Assembly (NCBI GenBank): GCA_018268935.1
Contig: JAFDVS010000064.1
Span: forward strand, 1-42,612
DNA: 42,612 bases
Direction: 5' to 3'
From: Acidobacteriota bacterium
Lineage (GTDB): Bacteria; Acidobacteriota; Terriglobia; Bryobacterales; Bryobacteraceae
The position numbers were made by a program, and so were the translations under genes. The first letter of the stretch is position 1. Every line of letters begins with the position of its first letter. Shown here piece by piece: positions 31,044 to 38,171 of this stretch. Under the pieces are notes generated by a model, which saw only the letters and a list, made by a program, of their open reading frames with translations, ran no database searches and was not told where the DNA came from.

Positions 31044-33710
31044 ATGGAGTCGTCTAAACGCGACTGGCACCGGCGCCAGTCGGCCGATGTGTTGCGGGAA
31101 TTGGGAAGCGCCGATGCGAGCGGGCTGAGCGAAGCTGCGGCCGCGCAACGGCTCGTCCAGGTGGGCCCCAACGAACTCACCGGCACTGGCATCAAATCGC
31201 CGTGGCTCATTCTGTGGGAACAACTCACTGCATTGATGGTGGTGATCCTCATCATCGCAGGCGTCGTGTCCGCACTGCTCGGCGATTTCAAAGATGCCAT
31301 CGCCATCGGCGCCATCGTTGTCCTGAACGCCATCCTCGGCTTTACTCAGGAATACCGCGCCGAAAAGGCAATGGCTGCCCTCAAGAAACTCTCGGTGCCC
31401 GCCGCGCGCGTGCGCCGCGATGGCCTCGTTCGCGAAATCCCCTCGACCCAGCTTGTGCCCGGCGACATCGTGTACCTCGAAGCAGGCAACTACGTCCCGG
31501 CTGATTGCCGCCTGATTGAGAACGCAGGCTTGCAGGCCCAGGAAGCCGCGCTGACCGGCGAATCGGAGCCGGTACACAAAATCACCGAAGCCATTGATCA
31601 CCCCGAGTTGCCACTCGGCGACCGGCGCAACATGGCCTACATGGGCACCTTTGTCACCGTGGGCCGCGGCGCCGCCGTGGTCACGGATACCGGCATGCGC
31701 ACGGAACTGGGCCATATCGCCACCATGATCCAGCGCGTCGATCGCGCCCCAACGCCGCTCCAACGGCGGCTGGAACATCTCGGCAAAGGCCTGGCTGCCG
31801 CGGCTCTGGCCATCGTTGCCCTCATCTTCGTACTCGGACTCGTGCGCGGGGAGAATCTGCAATTGATGCTGCTCACGGCCGTGAGCATCGGCGTCGCCGC
31901 CGTGCCCGAAGGACTGCCCGCTGTGGTCACCATCGCCCTCACCCTGGGCGCACAACGGATGCTCAAACGGCGGGTGCTGATCCGTAAGCTTCCCGCCGTC
32001 GAAGCGCTTGGCTCAGTGACCGTGATCTGCTCCGACAAAACGGGCACGCTCACGCAGAACCGCATGACGGCCACTATGCTCCAATTGGCGGACCGCGTGG
32101 AGAACGCCGAAGGCCCGGTGGGGGCAACCCGTCCCGATACGGCGCTCCTGTTGGCGGCCAGTGCCTTGTGCAACGATGCCGCATCCGACGATCTGGGCGA
32201 CCCCACTGAGACCGCGCTTACGGCCGCTGCCTCCCGCTTCGGATTGCAGAAGGCCGCGCTCGACTCCGCCTTTCCGCGTACCGGCGAAGTGCCCTTTGAT
32301 TCCGTGCGCAAGCGCATGACCACGGTTCACCAGATTCCGGGAGATCGCACCGCGATCCCCGACGGACTTCGCCATGCGCTGAACGGACACTCGGCGCAAG
32401 TCGCCTTCACCAAAGGCGCCGTGGATAGCCTGCTCGACATTTCCTCTTCCGTGTGGGTGGATGGAAGTGAGACGCCGCTCGATGCGCATTGGCGGCGGCG
32501 GCTGTCTGAGTCGAACGAAGCCATGGCCGCCAAAGGAATGCGAGTGCTCGGCGTCGGCTTCCGTTCGCTTGCGGATGCCACAGAGCGCGACCCCGAACAG
32601 AACCTGACGTTGATTGGCATGATCGGAATCATTGATCCTGCGCGTCCCGAGGCGGCCGAGGCAGTGGAGACTTGCCGCAAGGCAGGCATCCGCCCCGTCA
32701 TGATCACCGGCGACCATCCATTGACAGCCAGCTACATCGCCGCCGGCTTAGGAATACCGCAGGACGCGGCAACGGTGACGGGCGCGCAACTGGAGAAGAT
32801 GCCGGAAGCCGAGTTAGAGCAAACCGCCGATCACACCTCCGTCTATGCCCGCGTCTCCCCGGCCCACAAGCTGCGCATCGTCGAAGGCCTGCAGCGCAAG
32901 GGGCAGATTGTCGCCATGACCGGCGATGGCGTGAATGATGCTCCTGCCCTGAAGCGCGCGGACATCGGTGTGGCCATGGGCGTCACCGGAACCGATGTGG
33001 CCAAAGAGGCCGCGGATATGGTGCTGCTCGATGACAACTTCGCCACCATCGTCGCCGCCGTGGAACAAGGCCGGGTCATCTACGACAACATCCGCAAGTT
33101 CATCAAGTACATTCTGGCGACGAACTCCGGCGAGATCTGGCTCATGCTGCTCTCGCCCTTCCTCGGCATGCCGCTCCCGCTGTTGCCGCTGCAGATCCTG
33201 TGGATGAACCTCGTCACCGACGGCCTGCCTGCGCTGGCCCTAGGCGTCGAACCCGCCGATCCCGATGTGATGCGCAGGCCGCCGCATCCGCCGTCGGAAA
33301 GCATCTTCGCCCGCGGTCTGGGGCGCCACGTGATCTGGGTTGGATTGTTGATGGGGCTGCTCTCGCTCGCCTTGGGCTACTACTACTGGAAGGCCAACGA
33401 TTCGCACTGGCAGACGATGTTGTTCACCACCCTCACCCTGTCGCAGATGGCGCACGTGATGGCCATCCGCTCCGAACATCAGTCGCTGTTCCGCATCGGT
33501 CTGTTCTCCAACAGGCCGCTGATTGCCGCGGTGACACTGACCGTCGTGCTGCAGATTGCCTTGATCTACGTTCCATTCCTGCAGACGTTCTTCAAGACCG
33601 AGGCTCTGCCGTTCACGGATCTGGTTATCACCGTGGCGGCAAGCTCCGTAGTGTTCTGGGCCGTCGAATTGGAGAAGTGGCTGTTCCGGCGCGGCGAACA
33701 CCGCGGGTGA
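31044..33710 (+). CDS. P-type cation-transporting ATPase, type II (calcium-type)
   Basis: An 888-residue polytopic pump. Domains in order: N-terminal cation-ATPase domain (SGLSEAAAAQRLVQVGPNEL), actuator domain with LTGES near residue 170, the ion-binding helix PEGLPAVVTIALTLGAQRM, the phosphorylation motif SDKTGTLTQNRM (Asp near 331), the nucleotide domain with FTKGAVDSLLD, the hinge MTGDGVNDAPALKRADIGVA near residue 626, and C-terminal helices with a cation-ATPase_C region (LLPLQILWMNLVTDGLPALA). PEGLP and NLVTDGLPA are the type II signature; the subgroup resembles PMR1/SERCA-like bacterial Ca2+ pumps, but ion specificity is not proven. There is no clear Shine-Dalgarno site before the ATG. 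Its last 83 bases overlap the end of a convergent PEP-CTERM gene. Confidence 0.94.
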   Translation: MESSKRDWHRRQSADVLRELGSADASGLSEAAAAQRLVQVGPNELTGTGIKSPWLILWEQLTALMVVILIIAGVVSALLGDFKDAIAIGAIVVLNAILGFTQEYRAEKAMAALKKLSVPAARVRRDGLVREIPSTQLVPGDIVYLEAGNYVPADCRLIENAGLQAQEAALTGESEPVHKITEAIDHPELPLGDRRNMAYMGTFVTVGRGAAVVTDTGMRTELGHIATMIQRVDRAPTPLQRRLEHLGKGLAAAALAIVALIFVLGLVRGENLQLMLLTAVSIGVAAVPEGLPAVVTIALTLGAQRMLKRRVLIRKLPAVEALGSVTVICSDKTGTLTQNRMTATMLQLADRVENAEGPVGATRPDTALLLAASALCNDAASDDLGDPTETALTAAASRFGLQKAALDSAFPRTGEVPFDSVRKRMTTVHQIPGDRTAIPDGLRHALNGHSAQVAFTKGAVDSLLDISSSVWVDGSETPLDAHWRRRLSESNEAMAAKGMRVLGVGFRSLADATERDPEQNLTLIGMIGIIDPARPEAAEAVETCRKAGIRPVMITGDHPLTASYIAAGLGIPQDAATVTGAQLEKMPEAELEQTADHTSVYARVSPAHKLRIVEGLQRKGQIVAMTGDGVNDAPALKRADIGVAMGVTGTDVAKEAADMVLLDDNFATIVAAVEQGRVIYDNIRKFIKYILATNSGEIWLMLLSPFLGMPLPLLPLQILWMNLVTDGLPALALGVEPADPDVMRRPPHPPSESIFARGLGRHVIWVGLLMGLLSLALGYYYWKANDSHWQTMLFTTLTLSQMAHVMAIRSEHQSLFRIGLFSNRPLIAAVTLTVVLQIALIYVPFLQTFFKTEALPFTDLVITVAASSVVFWAVELEKWLFRRGEHRG

Positions 33711-34632
33711 CCGCGAGTAGGACGAAGGCGGCGCCGAACAGAGCCATGGTGGAAGGCTCTGGAACTGCATCCACCACTCCTGCGTATCCATAGCCATTCT
33801 GCGAAGTGTAGTTTCCGTCCAGGGAGATATAACTCGAGTTCGGAGATGAGACAAGGGCATTGCAGCCAGGGGCGCCGAAGGTCTGGCAGGTGGCGTGAAC
33901 GTACATCGTCAGTTCCAGGTTGTAGGAAACGAAAGGCACGAAGTCCGGATTAGGCACCTCGACTTTCACATGGTAGCGGTCGGGCAGGAAATCGCCGGAC
34001 TCAATCTCGTGTGTCCCGGAGTCGTCAATCGTACCGATTCGGTAGAAGGTATCCAGCACTCCCGCGTCCAGGCTGCGATTGACCCCGATGCGCACCTGGA
34101 GCGACGGAAACAGTTCGCCGACAGCAGTGAACGTGGCTTCATACACAGCCGACCAGACTGCGAACTCGTTTTCGCCGGAACCGGCGGACACCGCGTGGTT
34201 GGCCAGCGACAGGTCAAGGGTCAGAAAGAGCGGCGAACTGAAATCGACTTCGAGAGTGTCGGTGAGAGTGAATCCCGCCTCGGCGAAGCCGGCATCGAGG
34301 GCTCCGAAAGTGCCACTGAATACACTGCGAGCGTAGGACCGCCCATGGCCGGTGGCGGCCTCGATCGAGGCCTCACCGTACTCGTTGAACCCTGAGATGA
34401 GACACAGGGGGCCGCAGTCGCCGGGCGAGGGGAAACTCTGGCCCGAATAGACGGGGCCGCCGCTGGTGGCCGCTGTGGCGGCGTAGGTTTGGGAGTAGCC
34501 GGAGCCCGTCCCGGAATGTCGGTTATCACCGAAAGCAGTAGTAGCGAACGTGGCGACTCCCGCCTGGCAAAGCGTAGCGCAAGCCAGGGCGAGAGTCCCC
34601 GCGAACCCCACTGCATTTTGAAAACGCAGCAT
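33628..34632 (-). CDS. PEP-CTERM protein, 334 aa
   Basis: I start at the ATG at 34632 with GGAGG in front; the longer frame to 34749 would run into the divergent gene. It has a signal peptide (FQNAVGFAGTLALACATLCQAG), a beta-rich body (GGPVYSGQSFPSPGDCGPLC, LEVDFSSPLFLTLDLSLANH, VRIGVNRSLDAGVLDTFYRI) and a sorting tail VPEPSTMALFGAAFVLLAVTRGVRRAG. After the basic end the frame continues 18 more residues (TATSPIRRPRTLRSLPPR), overlapping the 3' end of the ATPase gene by 83 bases. Such a tail past the sorting signal is unusual and may mean the original stop was lost. It is divergent from a TM-anchored regulator at 34723, matching the layout at 10852-12885. Confidence 0.83.
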   Translation of the reverse strand: MLRFQNAVGFAGTLALACATLCQAGVATFATTAFGDNRHSGTGSGYSQTYAATAATSGGPVYSGQSFPSPGDCGPLCLISGFNEYGEASIEAATGHGRSYARSVFSGTFGALDAGFAEAGFTLTDTLEVDFSSPLFLTLDLSLANHAVSAGSGENEFAVWSAVYEATFTAVGELFPSLQVRIGVNRSLDAGVLDTFYRIGTIDDSGTHEIESGDFLPDRYHVKVEVPNPDFVPFVSYNLELTMYVHATCQTFGAPGCNALVSSPNSSYISLDGNYTSQNGYGYAGVVDAVPEPSTMALFGAAFVLLAVTRGVRRAGTATSPIRRPRTLRSLPPR

Positions 34633-34692
34633 GATTGTCCTCCGATAGGGCATCACATCATACAACCCCCTTCGCCGAGTCGTTTCCAGGGG

Positions 34693-34718
34693 TAGAATAG
34701 ACGTTACCTGGGAGTTAC
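34693..34718 (+). promoter_or_regulatory. Candidate -10 box and GTTAC direct repeat before the regulator gene
   Basis: TAGAAT (34693-34698) matches five of six -10 consensus bases. Just after it, GTTAC at 34703-34707 and again at 34714-34718 form a direct repeat 11 bases apart, about one helical turn, ending five bases before the ATG at 34723. No good -35 box is evident. The half-site is the one seen before PEP-CTERM genes at 11915 and 19565. Autoregulation by the adjacent regulator is conjecture. Confidence 0.33.
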
Positions 34719-34722
34719 TGGC

Positions 34723-36519
34723 ATGGATAACATCAAGGTGCGAAACCACTTGGAAGAGGTACTGCGCAGTGATGCCTTCGCCAAGGCGGGGCGTCAGGCG
34801 AGGCTGCTTCGATACATTGTGGAGAAGTCGCTCACCGGCTCAATCGATGATCTGAAGGAATACACGATCGCCCTCGAGGTCTTCGACCGGACGGCGGACT
34901 ACGATCCGAAACAGGAATCGACGGTTCGTGTGGAGGCTTCCAAATTGCGTGCCCGCCTGGAGCGTTACTATGAAGCCGCCGGGCCCGCCGCGATCCGTAT
35001 CGAGATCCCCAAGGGCGGATATGTGGCGCGGTTTGTGGAGCAGCAGCCTGGCGCTGCGCCCGCGGTCTCACGGCGGCGGCTTCTTCTTGGGGGTGCGGCA
35101 ATGGGCGGCATGGCCGCAGCCGCGGCGGTCGTGCTGCGCCATCGCGTGGAGGCCCCGACGCCGCCGGTCATTCTCGTCGCCGGGGAAACCGCGAGCCGCG
35201 GCGGATTCACCGATGACGCCGCTCAACTGCTGCACCGCCTCGCCAACGAACTCGGCTTTCTGCGTATCCCCGTGATCCAGGCCAAGGATCTGGATCAGTT
35301 GAAGACGCAATCCCAAGGCGCCGCCTACTGTGTCACCGCCATGGCTGGACGCTGCTGGGAAGACGCTTCCCGGTTGCGGCTGATGGCTGAGCTGCGCGAA
35401 GTGAGCTACGACTTCCGTGTCTGGTCTTCCAGTTGGGACGCAGCCCAAGGTGGGAGCGAGCAACAGGCGCGCGACGCCGCAGCCTCCATCGCCCGGCAGT
35501 TGCAGGGCATCCAGCGGGCCGGCCAGCCTTCGGAAACCCGGAAGAATGCTCTCGCCGCCTATCGGCGTGCCCTCGGCGCCGTCCGTCCGTATAAGGATTT
35601 CACCCTGCAAACCACGGAGGAGAAGCAGGGCCGGACGCGGATCGAAGTATTGATGGAAGGTGCGCGGCTGCTGGAAGAAGCGGCCCGCATCGACCCCACC
35701 TTTGTCGAGCCTCTGGCGCAACTGGCGTGGGTCTATCGGCTGACCATGGAATACGATCGCGGGATGTTGGCCCGGGCTTCGCAAACGGCCAATCGCGCCT
35801 TGCGGCTGGATCCGGCTTCGGTGGCGGGCAACTTCGTCTGCGGCTATCTCGGGTTGCTGGAGGAGTGGGACATCGGCGCGGCGGAAGCAGCGATGCGCAA
35901 GTGCATCGAGCGCTCCGCGTTTCACGTGGAGGCCTATCGCTTCTACGCCGATGCCGCGGCCATTCGAGGCCGGGCAAAGGAGGCTCTCACGGTGATCGCC
36001 AAACCGCTGAGCGTGATGCCGCGTTCGAAGATTCTGCGCTTTGCGGCCACCACCACCTTGCTGCATGCGGGGCGCGGGCAGGAGGCCGAGGAACTGGCGC
36101 GCGAATCGCTGCGGTGGGAACCGGACTGGCCCGTAGCCCGGTGGATGCTCGGCCGGGCATTGGAGGCGCAAGGGCGAACGCGCGAAGCAGAGGGGGAATT
36201 CCGTTCTATTTTCCAGCTCGATCCGAAGAGCCAGCGCTTTGCCGCGGCGCTGGCCCATCTGTGGGCCGAATCGGGCGGACCCAGGCAGTATGGCAGATCG
36301 ATGGAGATACTGCGCTCCGCTGGGATGGAGAAGACTGCGCCGTCGCTGGTAGGGTTAGTGGAAGCGCGCTGCGGTGATCGGGGCAAGGCTCTCGATTGGA
36401 TGGAAAGAGCCGAGCGCGAGCATGATCACAACCTTCCGTACTCTGTGGTGGATCCGCACTTTGCGGGCTTGCGCAGTCTGGAGCGGGGGGAGAGGATCTA
36501 CCGGAGGTTCGCCGGATAA
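34723..36519 (+). CDS. TM-anchored putative regulator with wHTH-like N-terminal domain and TPR-like C-terminal half
   Basis: A 598-residue protein. Residues 5-105 form the same domain as in the gene at 12013 (RNHLEEVLRSDAFAKAGRQA, LKEYTIALEVFDRTADYDPK, RVEASKLRARLERYYE, IEIPKGGYVARF), which I take to be a winged-helix DNA-binding-type domain of Acidobacteriota. One membrane helix follows a basic cluster (RRRLLLGGAAMGGMAAAAAVV, about 118-138). An outer alpha/beta segment (PVILVAGETASRGGFTDDAA) leads to TPR-like helical pairs (RIDPTFVEPLAQLAWVYRLT, TREAEGEFRSIFQLDPKSQR) up to the end. The layout suggests a one-component sensor: external TPR input, internal DNA-binding output. No cyclase or kinase motif is present. 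It is divergent from a PEP-CTERM gene that may be its target. Confidence 0.82.
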   Translation: MDNIKVRNHLEEVLRSDAFAKAGRQARLLRYIVEKSLTGSIDDLKEYTIALEVFDRTADYDPKQESTVRVEASKLRARLERYYEAAGPAAIRIEIPKGGYVARFVEQQPGAAPAVSRRRLLLGGAAMGGMAAAAAVVLRHRVEAPTPPVILVAGETASRGGFTDDAAQLLHRLANELGFLRIPVIQAKDLDQLKTQSQGAAYCVTAMAGRCWEDASRLRLMAELREVSYDFRVWSSSWDAAQGGSEQQARDAAASIARQLQGIQRAGQPSETRKNALAAYRRALGAVRPYKDFTLQTTEEKQGRTRIEVLMEGARLLEEAARIDPTFVEPLAQLAWVYRLTMEYDRGMLARASQTANRALRLDPASVAGNFVCGYLGLLEEWDIGAAEAAMRKCIERSAFHVEAYRFYADAAAIRGRAKEALTVIAKPLSVMPRSKILRFAATTTLLHAGRGQEAEELARESLRWEPDWPVARWMLGRALEAQGRTREAEGEFRSIFQLDPKSQRFAAALAHLWAESGGPRQYGRSMEILRSAGMEKTAPSLVGLVEARCGDRGKALDWMERAEREHDHNLPYSVVDPHFAGLRSLERGERIYRRFAG

Positions 36520-36542
36520 GGCACTCGCGCCCGTGCCTCTTG

Positions 36543-37160
36543 ATGCTGTGTTCCGCCTTTCGGTTGTCCGCAGCCGGTGCGGAGTGCAGCATTGACCTTC
36601 CTGCTTATGATCCTGACGGGAATCGAGTGGAGATTCAGATTGTCGCCGTGCGTGTAGGGGACCAGCGATTGCCGGAAGGCGTCAAGATCGACCCACGACT
36701 GGTGCTGTCGAGAGACACCATCTGGTTTCCGAAGGAATTGCTTCAGCAAGAGCTATTGGTGGACTTTAGAACGCTGGCCTGGAAAAGAGGCGTGGGGCGT
36801 GCGTTTCTCGGTAGTTGCCGACAACGTACTTCGATGAGGTTTGGGCTGAAGGAAACAGGACTATGCGTCAGTAGCACCAGGGTCAAGGGGCGCATTGCCG
36901 GTTGCAGAATCGAAGGCGATTGGTGGATCCGGGCAATGCCCATGTTCGGAGATTCGGGGAATCTGTACGACGAGTCCTCAATCAACCCCGCAACGGGAGA
37001 GTTCACAATCTCCTCGACTTTCACCGGGGCCAGACACGTCTTTGTCATCGGAAGGGGAAAAGATCCCATCCACGCATTCGCGTTCAACGTGACGCAAGGC
37101 GGAACACTGGAGATGAACGACGTAGGGGTAGTTCCATTGGGAGGTTTGTGCCCTCAATAA
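36543..37160 (+). CDS. Hypothetical protein, 205 aa, possibly secreted
   Basis: I do not recognise a family. The N-terminus (LCSAFRLSAAGAECSIDLPA) could be a short signal or lipoprotein-like signal (Cys near residue 15), but the hydrophobic core is weak. The body is of ordinary composition with GWDF-poor, beta-like stretches (RVEIQIVAVRVGDQRLPEGV, GRIAGCRIEGDWWIRAMPMF) and five Cys residues, which would suit an exported, disulfide-bonded protein. Codon bias is weaker and GC lower than in the flanking core genes, in keeping with an accessory patch that also holds a GspG-like remnant and a toxin-antitoxin pair. The start is the ATG at 36543; a TTG at 36540 adds one residue. No good ribosome site is visible, which lowers confidence. 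Confidence 0.55.
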   Translation: MLCSAFRLSAAGAECSIDLPAYDPDGNRVEIQIVAVRVGDQRLPEGVKIDPRLVLSRDTIWFPKELLQQELLVDFRTLAWKRGVGRAFLGSCRQRTSMRFGLKETGLCVSSTRVKGRIAGCRIEGDWWIRAMPMFGDSGNLYDESSINPATGEFTISSTFTGARHVFVIGRGKDPIHAFAFNVTQGGTLEMNDVGVVPLGGLCPQ

Positions 37161-37164
37161 GAAA

Positions 37165-37335
37165 ATGGCTGCTATGGGGAGTTACCCTTCCAGTGAAGAA
37201 GGACTGGAGGCGCTGGTGCAACGCGGCAACCAAGGCTCGCATTGGAACGGGCCGCATTTGAACGCGAATGCAATTCCGAATGACCCATGGGGGCACGCCT
37301 ATGTCTACAGTGCCGATGCTCGATCGAAGAGGTAG
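37165..37335 (+). pseudogene. GspG-like pseudopilin C-terminal remnant, 56 codons
   Basis: A short open frame encodes MAAMGSYPSSEEGLEALVQR followed by a segment with HWNGPHLNANAIPNDPWGHA and YVYSADARSKR. This matches the C-terminal globular part of the type II secretion major pseudopilin GspG (YPTTEQGLEALV, then W.GPYL, then P.DPWGN.Y.Y). The N-terminal prepilin peptidase site and the long hydrophobic helix are absent, and no other secretion gene is near, so it cannot form a pseudopilus as it stands. It is either a fragment left by a rearrangement or a small free-standing domain. The ATG is five bases after the preceding stop. The match is by eye; a profile search would settle it. Confidence 0.65.
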
Positions 37336-37344
37336 CACATTGAT

Positions 37345-37365
37345 TTAGTTCACTTCTTAGTTCAC
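37345..37365 (+). promoter_or_regulatory. Direct repeat TTAGTTCAC before the toxin-antitoxin operon
   Basis: Two perfect copies of TTAGTTCAC (37345-37353 and 37357-37365) with a 12-base period lie ten bases before the antitoxin ATG at 37375. Repeats in this position are typical of operators bound by the antitoxin or the toxin-antitoxin complex for autoregulation, and the AT-rich stretch should also hold the promoter. The repeat is seen; the binding role is inference. Confidence 0.5.
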
Positions 37366-37374
37366 AATGAAGGT

Positions 37375-37614
37375 ATGAAGCGGATCAATATGCACGAGGC
37401 AAAGACGCATCTATCCCGCCTCGTCGCTGAATTGAAGCCAGGGGAAGCACTCCAGTTGTGCATTCGGAATGAGCCTGTCGCCGAACTGAGCCCAATCAGA
37501 AAAACAAACAAACCAAAGCCGCGAATTGGGGTTGCAAAGGGAGAATTCGAGGTGCCGGACTCCTTTCTGGACCCCTTGCCGGATCACATCCTGAAGGCAT
37601 TCTCCGGACAGTGA
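37375..37614 (+). CDS. Phd/YefM-type antitoxin
   Basis: A 79-residue antitoxin. The N-terminal Phd/YefM fold is seen in KRINMHEAKTHLSRLVAELK and GEALQLCIRNEPVAELSPI, the usual 'MHEAK..LS.LV..' and 'RN..PVAEL.P' landmarks. The C-terminal arm (EVPDSFLDPLPDHILKAFSG) is the segment expected to wrap the toxin. It neutralises the PIN-domain toxin encoded next, with a four-base stop/start overlap (GTGA) that couples their translation, and probably represses its own promoter at the TTAGTTCAC repeat. GAAGG just before the ATG may serve as ribosome site. Part of a small accessory patch; such pairs often move between strains. Confidence 0.88.
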   Translation: MKRINMHEAKTHLSRLVAELKPGEALQLCIRNEPVAELSPIRKTNKPKPRIGVAKGEFEVPDSFLDPLPDHILKAFSGQ

Positions 37615-37997
37615 AATTACTCATCGACAGTTGCACGTTCCTGTGGATTGCTTCGGGTTCTTCCCGCTTGAGCAAGAGTGCCGCGCAGTTGTTTATGGAC
37701 GCTGACAACGAGCGATACCTGAGCAGTGCATCGGCCTGGGAAATCGCTATCAAAAGCTCTCTGGGCCGCCTGCCGTTGCCCGCCAGGGCCGCTTCCTATA
37801 TTCCTAAAATTCGCGAACAAAGCGGAGTCGCCTCACTTCCCGTCGATGAGGAGGCTGCGCTGCTTGCAGCTAACCTTCCCGATCTGCATGCCGATCCGTT
37901 CGATCGAATGCTGATTGCACAGGCGATCCTGCATGGAATGACAATTCTGAGTCCGGACTCCGTTTTCGAGAAGTACCCCGTGCGCACAATCTGGTGA
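37611..37997 (+). CDS. VapC-type PIN-domain toxin
   Basis: A 128-residue PIN-domain ribonuclease toxin, start GTG overlapping the antitoxin stop. Acidic metal-binding positions are in place: Asp6 (LLIDSCTFLW), Glu44 (SAWEIAIKSSLGRL), Asp95/Asp98 (HADPFDRMLIAQA) and Asp116 (ILSPDSVFEKY). The usual 'LDTHTLLW' N-terminus is replaced by LIDSCTFLWI, with Cys at the Thr/His position, but the catalytic Asp remains. Toxins of this type cleave specific RNA (often tRNA or rRNA) when the antitoxin is lost; the target is unknown. The gene ends six bases before the convergent stop of the YbdD-like gene. Confidence 0.9.
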   Translation: MKLLIDSCTFLWIASGSSRLSKSAAQLFMDADNERYLSSASAWEIAIKSSLGRLPLPARAASYIPKIREQSGVASLPVDEEAALLAANLPDLHADPFDRMLIAQAILHGMTILSPDSVFEKYPVRTIW

Positions 37998-38003
37998 GCC
38001 GCC

Positions 38004-38171
38004 TCAGCAGCACTTCGCCCGCATGTACTTCGCCTTCAACCGGTGCTCACAGAAATGCCGCCACTCTTCGGCGGAGTGTTTTCGGCCGTGGGCGGCAAGG
38101 TGGCGTTCATAGGCATTTTCATCGGCAAGTTCCTTGAGCAGGCCGACGACGAGTTGGAAGAACCGCTTCAT
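38004..38171 (-). CDS. YbdD/YjiX-like (DUF466) small protein, partner of CstA
   Basis: A 55-residue protein that begins MKRFFQLVVGLLKELADENA and contains YERHLAAHGRKHSAEEWRHF, ending AKYMRAKCC. The pattern (a helix, then Y..HL..H, S..EW..F, and a terminal CC) is that of the short DUF466 proteins encoded directly after CstA/BtsT transporters in many bacteria. A strong GGAGGAAGT site precedes the ATG, and the ATG overlaps the cstA stop (ATGA at 38168-38171), so the two are translationally coupled. Its function is not established; association with pyruvate/peptide uptake is inferred from the linkage. Confidence 0.85.
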   Translation of the reverse strand: MKRFFQLVVGLLKELADENAYERHLAAHGRKHSAEEWRHFCEHRLKAKYMRAKCC

